DNA of 64,000 nucleotides from NCBI GenBank assembly GCA_022760435.1, contig JALEFY010000037.1, positions 147,944-211,943 on the forward strand. Reading direction: 5' to 3'. Positions 55,101-61,664 of this stretch are shown here, in pieces. Source of the DNA: Neomegalonema sp. GTDB lineage: Bacteria; Pseudomonadota; Alphaproteobacteria; Rhodobacterales; Rhodobacteraceae. Made by a program: the position numbers and the translations under genes. Position 1 is the stretch's first letter, and each line of letters begins with the position of its first letter. Under the pieces are notes generated by a model. The model was not told the DNA's origin. It searched no databases and worked only from the letters and a program-made list of their open reading frames with translations.

Positions 55101-55385
55101 TCGACCCTCGATATCGTCATCGCGGCGCATCTGGATGGCGGCTATGAGCGGGCGGCCTTCGATGCGATCACCGTGACCGGCGATAGCGGCACCTCTGATG
55201 CCTTCGTCTTCTATGATGACCTGGCGCCTGAGGCTTCGGATCTGGCGGCCTCCGACTTCTATGCGGATGCAATCAGCGGGATCGCCGGGACATTGGAGCA
55301 GCTCGACGGCCTGGTTACTGAAGAGCCGACCGTTTACGAGGAGGCGTCCCTCGTTGACGCAACCGATCATCTGATCTTCGGTTAG
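49125..55385 (+). CDS. Large modular serralysin-like (M10) metalloprotease
   Basis: 2086 residues. No signal peptide; an N-terminal Cys cluster (CCCPAC, about 19-24). The zinc site is HEIGHSLGLAHP (His197, Glu198, His201, His207) and the Met-turn is Met234 in 'YTVMSYW', placing it with serralysins. The M10 C-terminal domain and an RTX block ('GGAGDDTLLGGSDSDWLKG') follow to about 420. A PPC-like domain spans about 480-600. A roughly 220-residue module ('FFEGFETDGNGTRYT') covers about 605-825. Three modules of about 320 residues start near 833, 1153 and 1472. A second copy of the 220-residue module runs from about 1797. It probably leaves by type I secretion, with calcium-stabilised repeats; no transporter gene is in the window. 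The protease role is well supported, the later modules are not assigned. Confidence 0.87.
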   Translation: MSLTTAQLAQSDTDSGMMICCCPACLGDLIAGEELLIGSTAPAADTQEEIAYTNTTGKPSYDADEAAQILTRWNDKWGSDALGSSGGTVTFSFLPGGEDIQEAGYPDNEFSELSQSQIDLVLESVARINEVADINLVWADEGTGTTYSTNGQIQIKTWDSGGGWSRHYTYYDGQETDEIYTSTITLGAGRVYDHIIHEIGHSLGLAHPGYYNGSGYNYNDDAVFFEDTDMYTVMSYWDEYYNGGNLGTPQTPMMYDIAALQRLYGANEDTNSGDTVYGFNSNTGRDLWTLNSASDTFSATIWDTGGTDTIDLSGLDASSPAALDLRQESFSSFGGYTYNLAIARGVEIENAIGGAGDDEIQGNELANRIEGNNGNDRLYGGAGDDTLLGGSDSDWLKGDQGDDTLDGGSGTSDVAAFASSIENYAISYDEDADSYTVTQTGGSLYDGTDTLTNIVVADFNDRLYNLRVDDGYGWNGAANAAYDLSAYEDMFLSDIEGQGFLREYETFYGVAHDEDWFSLTLDEASDLSLSFSYSNDDSGFYLELFDDAMNSLGGGDAGALEFTGLAAGTYYLEASLSTEEEGTDFDLSWSAESGTVTPPTPGGDDVFFEGFETDGNGTRYTVTETFSDGYDDYYARTDGDGLKLRYGDYTGFEGDYFWGVDDTDSGSNGDDLQVMTFTDIDISGFSDLVVSGLFARGDDGAPDSRYDTDDFLAVLYQIDGGGWNVGLLFRSEASSNAPLSLVTDLDLKSGVTAEQLADEIRDVDGNGDAKIKNFLDGYGDSSQRLSTSLEEFGFAIEEGSSLDLIIATHMDGGGEQVAYDAIKVSGGGTGPVDEETVLNTNSGERFVTIAAAVAAASAGDLIEVESDYAQGPESVAVAVDNLTVDLPSGISTPSFTLAAGLTFTATGDGDADITGAAGNETLIGNDGANTLSGGDASDILEGKGGDDTLLGGEGFDIAYFSGAIDDYDLSWDAASELMTVDHSRGSQVDDTDTLSSIERAEFADGTYRLIIRDNWGWNGTQSAAFDITAYEGEAISTINGNGEAYMYLGTDSTGLVYDDDWWSFTLDDMSDISFAFSYTNDEGGPGASLYDASGTKIDWTSYTDTDPDADDGYYDNLVTYDGLAAGTYFLRLRPWTEDEGTYYDFTWTIESDPVTEAKVLNLTQGTEFASIEDAVAAAVAGDSLAVQPAYDLASESVTVTVDRLTIDLPAGINAPVFDVESNLTFTLTGAGDADIFGTTGYEWVVGNDGRNVFSGGQGNDTFQGNGGDDEFAGIEGSEDRALFNGTLSEYDFHVEGDAPDEVTVTHARGSQSDGSDLLDDVEIASFTDRSVWLTQNDAYGLNLNTDLAFDLSAYEGTPLSSIDGLAVASKVPGDYDPVYDIDVFRMDTSEVGDLSVVIEPQDEDINLRVIILDADDNEVASDVVSMRDGVVTPAAVSYADAPAGTYYVSIRATSDTGSTPYDLTWSLETGPVSEALVLNLTQGTEFDTIEAAVAAAAAGDSLQVLPAYDLPSEIVEVTANNLTIDLPAGINAPDFELADGLTLTLTGNGDGDITGGLGDETVIGNDGANYFSGDRGDDRFEGKGGNDEFGGVEGDGDTAIFSGALADYDFRVEPDAPDEITVTHARGTGADDVDFLKNVEIAEFSDRAIYLDRNDAYGVNFNTDLAFDLSAYEGTALSAIDGLATAAKDPTDFETVYDIDVYRMDTAEDGDLSVAVDPKDVDINLRVILMDADGNEVASELVSRDADGNVSPEAVTFADAPAGTYYVSVRATSDTSATDYDLTWDLDTGTTPPNPGGVLFYEGFETEGFGSRYTGREVFSDGYDDYFDRTTGDGLKLTDGDYTGFEGSYFFGIEDTDSGSTGRDVQYISFDGIDISGASNIQFSGLFGRGETGAPGSTYDEDDYLAVLYRVDGGEYQTGLLFRSEGSSNTPLSLVTDLQLDSGVSASDLADELRDADGNGDAKVKYFTDSLGDASQRLSLDMESFGFAIESGSTLDIVIAAHLDGGYERAAFDAITVTGDSGTSDAFVFYDDLAPEASDLAASDFYADAISGIAGTLEQLDGLVTEEPTVYEEASLVDATDHLIFG
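51621..54500 (+). repeat. Three large in-frame repeats in the metalloprotease gene
   Basis: Three segments of about 960 bp start near 51621, 52583 and 53538. Copies 2 and 3 are the closest ('NLTQGTEF', 'LTIDLPAGINAP', 'NTDLAFDLSAYEGT' recur). Each holds a 'TI-x2-AVAAA-x-AGD' stretch like the start of a beta-helix, one or two RTX nonapeptides, and a PPC-like end ('GLAAGTYFLR' or 'DAPAGTYYVS'). Confidence 0.85.
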
Positions 55386-55421
55386 ATGCAACCGGAACGA
55401 GGCGACTTCTTGCCTCACCCA

Positions 55422-55456
55422 CCACCGCAGCACGCGCAATACGTGTGCTGCGGTGG
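55422..55456 (+). terminator. Terminator hairpin after the metalloprotease gene
   Basis: CCACCGCAGCACGCG (55422-55436) pairs with CGTGTGCTGCGGTGG (55442-55456) with one G-U pair around a 5-base loop. A T-rich ATATTTTT follows about 10 bases later. The long stem and position 37 bp after the stop suggest termination or 3' protection. Confidence 0.72.
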
Positions 55457-55564
55457 GATAACTCAATATTTTTCACCATAATCCACGCGAATCGACGGTA
55501 ACATTTCCGCTCGATTAAGGTTGTTGTGCCACCATACACACATCAAAAGTTGTGTGAGGTGACC

Positions 55565-58141
55565 ATGTTGGCGAAACTCCGCGTCCGGACTCGCGTCCTG
55601 CTCCTGCTCCTGCTCCCCGTTCTGACTTTCCTGATCGTGGGCGGCATGCTGTCCTGGGAAGCCTGGCGCAAACATCAATCCATTGCCCGTATCGAGGCGA
55701 CGCTCGCCTATGCCCCCGCATTGAATGCGGTTGTGCATGAGCTGCAACGCGAGCGCGGCGCTTCGGCCGGTTTTCTGGCCAGCAAGGGCGGCAAGGTCTT
55801 CAAGACCCGGCTCCAGGCCCAGCGACGCGATACGGATCGCGCTGTGGCCGACCTGCTCGCGATGCGCCAGACCGCTGAACTGGCCGGTCTCGACGCTCAT
55901 TTCAGCGGCAGCCTTAGCCACACCTTCGACAGTCTCGCCGCCCTTGCCGGAAAACGCCGCGAGATTGACAAGCTCGGCCTTGCGGTGCCGCAGATGGCCC
56001 GGTTTTACACCGGCATCATCAGCCGCACCATCGAGCTCATCGCCGAGACCAATCGCCTGAGCGCGGCCCCACGGATTGGCGCTGGCATCACCGCCTATGT
56101 CGCGATCCTTCAGGAAAAGGAGCACGCCGGGCTCGAGCGCGCGATGGGCGCGGTCGGCTTTGGCGCCGGGCACTTCGAAATCGCGCCCTATCGCGAGCTG
56201 CTCGACATGATTGGCCAGCAACACGCTTTTCAGATCACCTTTCGCGAAACCGCGACCCCGGAGCAAATCGCCGCGTATGACGAGATCGTCTCCGGCGCCG
56301 ATGTCCAGGAAGTGGAGCGCTTGCGCGAGATCGCGATCAACAGCATCACCGGCGGCTCACTGCAAGGCATCACCGGCGGCCAGTGGTTCGACGCCATTAC
56401 CCGCAAGATCGACAAACTCAAGCTGGTCGAGGATCGCCTGGTTGAGGACCTGTTGAGCCTCATCGCCGACCAGCGCGGACAAGCCCGCAACGATCTCATG
56501 GCCAAGACGATCGGCATCGTCGCATTGCTGTCGATCATGTTGGTCATGGGCGGCGCCGTTGCCCACAGCGTCACACGGCCATTGGCCAATATCCGTGAGG
56601 CGATCAAGGATTTGCTCAATGGCACCTCGGAGACCGTTCCAGGACTCGAGCGCCGCGACGAGATCGGCGAGCTGGCGCGCGGCATGGAGCATGTTTTCCA
56701 GAAGGGTTTGGAGGCAGCGCGGCTGCGTTCGGCACTCGATGGCTGCTCCACAATGGTGATGGTGGTCAATCGCCGCAATCAGGTCATCTATGTCAATCCG
56801 CAGCTCGAGGCGATGTTCGGCCAGTATGAGAGCGATTTCCAGCGCGATTTCGGCCGGTTTGAAGCGAGAGCGCTTATCGGAGAGGATGCCGGGTCGCTCG
56901 TCGCCAGTGATTTCGATCTGGGCAAGCGCTGCGCAGCGGTAAACAAACCGACGCGCGAGCGGGTCAAGCTGGGTGGGCGCGACCTGATCCTGACCATGAA
57001 CCCTGTGCTCAATGAAGTTGGCGCCCCGCTCGGCGTGGTGGTGGAATGGGCGGACCGAACCTCGGAACTGGCCATGCAGGATCAGATTGATCTGGTCATT
57101 GATGCCGCCCGCGCTGGCGATTTCTCGAAATCCATCGATCTTTCCGGGATGGATGGCAGCTATGAGCGAATGGGCAGCGGCATGAACCGGCTGGTCGAGG
57201 TCGTCGCCGGCGCGATTGACGATTTCGCGCTGCTGCTTGGCAAGATGGCGCAGGGTGATCTCACCCATACCATCACCCGCGACTATGAAGGCCGCTTCGG
57301 CGAGCTCAAGGCGAATGCCAACGAGACCGTGCACAAGATCGCGCGGACAGTTGGCGAGATCAAGAACACCGCCGAGCGGGTCGATCTCTACTGCCGCGAC
57401 CTTGCGCAAAGTGCCGAGCAACTCTCCTCGCGCTCGGAGGCAACCGCGGCGAGCCTGGAGGAGACTTCGGCCTCGACCACCGAGATCACCCAATCGGTGC
57501 GCGAGACGGCGCAAAGTGCGGGCAGCGCCAATGCGCATGCCGCCTCGGCCCGCGACATCGCCTCGCGCGGTAAGCAGATCGCCAATCAGTCGATCGAGGC
57601 GATGACGGGGATCAATTCCTCCTCGCAAAAGGTCAGCGCGATCGTCACCGTGATCGACGAGATTGCCTTCCAGACCAATCTTCTGGCGCTCAATGCGTCG
57701 GTAGAGGCCGCGCGCGCGGGAGAGGCTGGCAAGGGCTTCGCCGTCGTCGCCTCCGAGGTGCGGACCCTTGCGCAACGCTCGGCGCAGGCCGCCTCGGATA
57801 TCAAGGAGCTGATCGATACATCCGTGCAGGAAGTGCAGGTCGGGGTCGATCTGGCCGCAAGGGTCGATGCGGCGCTGGAGGAGATTGTCAGCTCCATTGG
57901 CCAGGTGAGTGAGATCATCGCTCAGATCTCGCACAGCGCCAATGAACAGGCGACCGGCGTTGCGGAGATCAGCTCCTCCGTCTCGCATATGGACAGCATG
58001 ACCCAGGAGAACTCCGCCATGGTCCAGCAAAGCACGAGCGCGACCCGCTCGCTGTCGGATCTCGCTTCGCATCTCAACGAGATGGCGGCCTTCTTCAAGG
58101 TTCCCGCCCAAAGCTCCGAGCTTGAACTGCGCGTCGCCTGA
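55565..58141 (+). CDS. Methyl-accepting chemotaxis protein with NIT sensor domain
   Basis: 858 residues. A first membrane helix (about 9-30) is followed by a periplasmic NIT-type domain with 'VVHELQRERGASAGFLASKG', a second helix (about 320-340), a HAMP, a PAS-like region ('ALDGCSTMVMVVNRRNQVIY'), a second HAMP-like region and the methyl-accepting signalling domain with the hairpin tip 'IDEIAFQTNLLALNASVEAA'. NIT domains are linked to nitrate and nitrite sensing, so that is the likely ligand class (inference). It should signal through CheA/CheW elsewhere. GAGGTG precedes the ATG. A CheY-like gene follows. Confidence 0.92.
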   Translation: MLAKLRVRTRVLLLLLLPVLTFLIVGGMLSWEAWRKHQSIARIEATLAYAPALNAVVHELQRERGASAGFLASKGGKVFKTRLQAQRRDTDRAVADLLAMRQTAELAGLDAHFSGSLSHTFDSLAALAGKRREIDKLGLAVPQMARFYTGIISRTIELIAETNRLSAAPRIGAGITAYVAILQEKEHAGLERAMGAVGFGAGHFEIAPYRELLDMIGQQHAFQITFRETATPEQIAAYDEIVSGADVQEVERLREIAINSITGGSLQGITGGQWFDAITRKIDKLKLVEDRLVEDLLSLIADQRGQARNDLMAKTIGIVALLSIMLVMGGAVAHSVTRPLANIREAIKDLLNGTSETVPGLERRDEIGELARGMEHVFQKGLEAARLRSALDGCSTMVMVVNRRNQVIYVNPQLEAMFGQYESDFQRDFGRFEARALIGEDAGSLVASDFDLGKRCAAVNKPTRERVKLGGRDLILTMNPVLNEVGAPLGVVVEWADRTSELAMQDQIDLVIDAARAGDFSKSIDLSGMDGSYERMGSGMNRLVEVVAGAIDDFALLLGKMAQGDLTHTITRDYEGRFGELKANANETVHKIARTVGEIKNTAERVDLYCRDLAQSAEQLSSRSEATAASLEETSASTTEITQSVRETAQSAGSANAHAASARDIASRGKQIANQSIEAMTGINSSSQKVSAIVTVIDEIAFQTNLLALNASVEAARAGEAGKGFAVVASEVRTLAQRSAQAASDIKELIDTSVQEVQVGVDLAARVDAALEEIVSSIGQVSEIIAQISHSANEQATGVAEISSSVSHMDSMTQENSAMVQQSTSATRSLSDLASHLNEMAAFFKVPAQSSELELRVA

Positions 58142-58213
58142 GCGGCGCGCAATCACACCCATCGCCTATCAACCTGCCAATGAGGGCACCGCGTCTAGGA
58201 AGGACTTACGAAA

Positions 58214-58582
58214 ATGTCGCGCATCTTTGTGATCGAGGACGAAATGGAGCTTCGCGAGATGATCGCGGAAGAGCTTGAAGATGAAGGCCATGACGTGAGT
58301 ACGGCCTCCAACGGGCAGGACGCTCTGGACAAGGTCCGCATCGTGCATCCCGATGTGATCCTGGCCGATATCAACATGCCCAAAATGAACGGTTTTCAAC
58401 TCAAGCGCCAGATCGCGCAATCGGGAGAGACCTGGGCGAAGGTGCCGTTCGTCTTCGTCTCGGCCTTTGCCGACAAATCGGATATCGCCGATGGCATGAT
58501 GGTCGGGGCCGATCATTATGTGACCAAACCGATCGATTTTCCGGCGCTGCATGCCTGGCTGCGCTCGAATGTCCATGCCTGA
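58214..58582 (+). CDS. Single-domain CheY-like response regulator
   Basis: A 122-residue receiver domain only. Acidic pocket E8/D9, phospho-acceptor Asp52 ('LADINMPKMNG') and the Lys in 'YVTKPIDFPAL' are present, with no output domain. It lies 72 bp after the chemoreceptor on the same strand, so it is probably a partner in the same signalling path, either as motor regulator or phosphate sink. AGGAAGGACTTACGAAA precedes the ATG. Confidence 0.92.
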   Translation: MSRIFVIEDEMELREMIAEELEDEGHDVSTASNGQDALDKVRIVHPDVILADINMPKMNGFQLKRQIAQSGETWAKVPFVFVSAFADKSDIADGMMVGADHYVTKPIDFPALHAWLRSNVHA

Positions 58583-58618
58583 GGGCGGATGAGGCGGTGG
58601 GAGCCCTGGCGCATCGCC

Positions 58619-60706
58619 TCAGCCTGCATTCATGAGGCTCATCGCCTCTTGTCGATCCATCAGATGCAAAAGCACCTGAAGCGCCCGCCCGCGCTCGGAT
58701 GAGAGCTCCGGATCGCGGGTCAGGATCAGCCGCGCATCATCCTGCGCCATCTTCATCAGATCGGTCTGGGTCTCGATATCGGCGATCTGGAATTGCGGCA
58801 GCCCCGATTGCTTGACCCCCATCAGATCCCCCGCCCCGCGCAAGCGCAGATCCTCCTCGGCAAGGCGGAACCCGTCCTCGCTCTCGCGCATGATCTGGAG
58901 CCGCGCCCGGCCATGCTCGCTGAGCGGCTCGGCATAAAGCAGCAGGCAATGCGATTTCTTCGAGCTGCGCCCGACCCGGCCGCGCAACTGGTGGAGCTGG
59001 GCGAGGCCGAAGCGCTCGGCATGCTCGATCACGATCAAGGTGGCGTCGGGCACGTTGACCCCGACCTCGATCACGGTGGTGGCGACCAGCACCCGCGCCG
59101 CGCCGCTGACAAAGCGCGCCATCGCCGCGTCCTTCTCGGTCGGGCTCATCTGGCCATGCACAAGGCTGACCCGCTCGGGACCGAGCGCCGCCGCCAGCGC
59201 CCGAAACCGCGCATCGGCAGCGGCCAGATCGACCTTTTCGGACTCCTCGACCAGCGGGCAGACCCAATAGACCTGCGCCCCGCCCGCCAGCGCCCGGTCG
59301 ATCCCGGCCACCACCTCGTCGATCCGGTCGAGATTGACAAGCCGGGTCTCGATCGGCTGACGCCCCGGCGGCTTCTCATCGAGCACCGAGACATCGAGAT
59401 CGCCATATTGCGTGAGCGCCAGCGTGCGCGGGATCGGGGTGGCGGTCATCACCAGCACATCGGTATGCGCCCCCTTCTCCGCGAGCGCGAGGCGCTGGGC
59501 GACGCCGAAACGGTGCTGCTCGTCGATGATCGCGAGGCGCAGATCGGCGAAGACGACATCCTTCTGAAAGAGCGCATGGGTGCCAACGAGGATATCGACC
59601 TGCCCGGCGGCGACCCGCTCGAGCAGATCCTCGCGCGCGCGGCCCTTGTCGCGCCCGGTCATCACCTCGAGCGTGACCCCGGCCTGATCGGCGAGATCGC
59701 GCAGCCCATCGGCATGTTGGCGGGCGAGGATCTCGGTCGGCGCCATCAAGGCCGCCTGCCCGCCGGCCTCGACCGCGATCAGCATGGCGAGCAGCGCGAC
59801 CAGCGTCTTGCCCGCGCCGACATCGCCTTGCAGCAGCCGCATCATCTTCTGGCTCGAGCCCATATCGGCCTCAATCTCCCCCAGGGCGCGCGACTGAGCC
59901 CCGGTCGGCTGATAGGGCAGCGCCGCGAGCACCCGGGCCCGCAAGCGGCCATCGCCGAGCGTCGGCGCCCCGGCCTCGCGCTTGTGACTGGCGCGGGCCA
60001 GCGCGAGGCCCAGTTGATGCGCCAGCACCTCGTCATAGGCGAGCCGCCGCCGCGCCGGGGCAAAGGCATCGAGATCGCCCGCCGAATGCGGATTGTGAAG
60101 GGCCGCGATCGCCTCATGCCAGCTCGGCCAGCCCTCGCGCCGGATCAGCGCCGCATCGCCCCATTCGGGCAGCTCGGGCACTTTCTCGAGCGCGGCGCGC
60201 ATCACCTTGCCCAGGACGCGCAGCGACAGGCCCGCGGTGAGCGGATAGACCGGCTCGATCGCCGGGATCTCCGCCGCGTCCTCGAGCGCGACGACGTAGT
60301 CGGGATGCGGCATCTGGAAATGGCCGTCAAAGAGCTCGACCTTGCCGCTGACCAGCCGCTTCTCGCCCTCGGGCATCAGCTTGCGCATATAGCCGTCATT
60401 GGCGCGGAAATAGACGAGCTGAAAGCCGACCCAATCGTCCTGCACCTCGACGCGGTGCGGGCGGTTCGAGCCGCGCGGGGCGGCGTGATGGGCGATGATC
60501 TCGACCGGCACGGTGACGATGGCGCCATCCATCACCCCTTGCAGCGAGGCAACGGGGCGGCGGTCGATCAGCCCCACCGGCGCGTGAAACAGCAGGTCGC
60601 GCAGCCGCGCGCCGGCGATCTTCTCGAACAGCTTGACGTTCTTCTCGCCGACCCCCGGCAGGGTGGTCAGGTTCGCGAACAGGGGAAACAGAATATCGGG
60701 CCGCAT
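58619..60706 (-). CDS. recG: ATP-dependent DNA helicase RecG
   Basis: A 695-residue branch-migration helicase acting on stalled forks and Holliday junctions. The N-terminal wedge/OB domain ('TTLPGVGEKNVKLFEKIAG', 'LVYFRANDGYMRKLMPEGE') is followed by the helicase core: Walker A 'QGDVGAGKTLVAL', 'DEQHRFGVAQR' (DEQH box) and 'TATPIPRTLALTQYGDLD'. The RecG-specific end is 'RGAGDLMGVKQSGLPQF'. The ATG at 60706 gives the normal RecG start; the longer frame upstream has no homology. It lies between the convergent CheY gene and the divergent M48 peptidase. Confidence 0.96.
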   Translation of the reverse strand: MRPDILFPLFANLTTLPGVGEKNVKLFEKIAGARLRDLLFHAPVGLIDRRPVASLQGVMDGAIVTVPVEIIAHHAAPRGSNRPHRVEVQDDWVGFQLVYFRANDGYMRKLMPEGEKRLVSGKVELFDGHFQMPHPDYVVALEDAAEIPAIEPVYPLTAGLSLRVLGKVMRAALEKVPELPEWGDAALIRREGWPSWHEAIAALHNPHSAGDLDAFAPARRRLAYDEVLAHQLGLALARASHKREAGAPTLGDGRLRARVLAALPYQPTGAQSRALGEIEADMGSSQKMMRLLQGDVGAGKTLVALLAMLIAVEAGGQAALMAPTEILARQHADGLRDLADQAGVTLEVMTGRDKGRAREDLLERVAAGQVDILVGTHALFQKDVVFADLRLAIIDEQHRFGVAQRLALAEKGAHTDVLVMTATPIPRTLALTQYGDLDVSVLDEKPPGRQPIETRLVNLDRIDEVVAGIDRALAGGAQVYWVCPLVEESEKVDLAAADARFRALAAALGPERVSLVHGQMSPTEKDAAMARFVSGAARVLVATTVIEVGVNVPDATLIVIEHAERFGLAQLHQLRGRVGRSSKKSHCLLLYAEPLSEHGRARLQIMRESEDGFRLAEEDLRLRGAGDLMGVKQSGLPQFQIADIETQTDLMKMAQDDARLILTRDPELSSERGRALQVLLHLMDRQEAMSLMNAG

Positions 60707-60788
60707 CGCGCGCGACCATGCCCGAACTTGCCGCCCCGCGCCAGTGGGATTGTCGCTCGATCCGCGTGGGAGAGAACCGCGCCCCGCT

Positions 60789-60827
60789 GACCTTGGCATG
60801 AGACCTTGCCATCAGACCTTGCCATCA
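60789..60827. repeat. Three 13-bp tandem repeats upstream of recG
   Basis: The unit GACCTTGCCATCA occurs at 60802-60814 and 60815-60827. A variant copy (GACCTTGGCATGA) is at 60789-60801. It lies in the gap between recG and the divergent M48 gene, within the likely promoter region. Confidence 0.88.
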
Positions 60828-60854
60828 GCCCGCCCCAGCGCCACCTTCTAGGGC

Positions 60855-61559
60855 ATGTCGCTGCTGATCAAACTCCTTCCGTTCCTGCTGCTCGCCTTCC
60901 TGATCTGGAATGCGCTGACGGCCAATGCCCGCATGACCCGCTGGCTGATGCGCCATTCGCGCCCGCTCGACGATTGGTCGCTGCTCGAGCCGGTGCGCGG
61001 GTTTTCCCAAGCGCTTGGCGTGCCGCCCTTCACGGTGCGGGTGCTGGACATGGAGGCGGTGAACGGGTTGGCACTACCGGGCGGCGAGGTTTTCATTTCG
61101 CGCGGGCTGTATGAGAAATTTCTCTCCGGCCAGGCCGAGCGTGAGGAAGTGGTGGCGGTGATCGCTCATGAGATCGGCCATGTCGCCCTTGGCCATCATC
61201 GTCGGCGCATGAGTGCCTGGCGGCGCGAGACCGCGGCGCTCGCACTGCTGTGGGTGGTCCTCTCGCGGGTGATGCTCGGCTGGGTCGCGCTGCTGGCGGT
61301 TTTCGGGCTCAATCTCTATCGCAACCAGATGACCCAGCGCGACGAGTTCGAGGCCGATGCCTTCGCGGCGCAGATCATGATGCGCTCGCAGATGGACCCG
61401 CACGCCACCATCTCCTTGCTGAGCAAGTTGCAGCGCTGGAACGGGCAGGAGCATTTCGACATGTCGCAGATTTCCTGGCTGCTGAGCCATCCGCCGATCC
61501 CCGAGCGCATCGCCCATCTGCGCGCGGTGATCGAGGCCGGTGTCCCCGAGCCAGCCTGA
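60855..61559 (+). CDS. M48 family membrane zinc metallopeptidase
   Basis: A 234-residue peptidase of the HtpX/Oma1-like M48 family. One N-terminal membrane segment (about 4-22), the catalytic HEIGH at 105-109, a membrane hairpin around 125-155 and the third ligand in 'QRDEFEADAFAAQIM' are in order. It probably degrades misfolded membrane proteins. It is shorter than HtpX. The 'HPPIPERIAHL' end is typical. The ATG at 60855 is the only start that fits the signal-anchor. Confidence 0.87.
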   Translation: MSLLIKLLPFLLLAFLIWNALTANARMTRWLMRHSRPLDDWSLLEPVRGFSQALGVPPFTVRVLDMEAVNGLALPGGEVFISRGLYEKFLSGQAEREEVVAVIAHEIGHVALGHHRRRMSAWRRETAALALLWVVLSRVMLGWVALLAVFGLNLYRNQMTQRDEFEADAFAAQIMMRSQMDPHATISLLSKLQRWNGQEHFDMSQISWLLSHPPIPERIAHLRAVIEAGVPEPA

Positions 61560-61616
61560 ACCGGGCTGATCCGGCATCAATTCTCCTGAACGACCCCCGC
61601 GGGGAGGTCCAATAGC

Positions 61617-61664
61617 CTCCAACGCTACTTGGCCCCAACGCTACTTGCCCCCCTGCGCTACTTG
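61617..61664. repeat. 16-17 bp tandem repeats at the stop codon of the AsmA-like gene
   Basis: On the minus strand CAAGTAGCG occurs three times at 16-17 base spacing, within CAAGTAGCGTTGGGGC-type units. The first occurrence includes the TAG stop codon of the AsmA-like gene, so the gene's last codons have been duplicated downstream. Confidence 0.85.

Noticed and set aside
58583..58620. Weak hairpin TGAGGCG/CGCCTCA between the CheY-like gene and recG
   Set aside because: Seven base pairs with an 18-base loop and no T-run, so I do not call a terminator.
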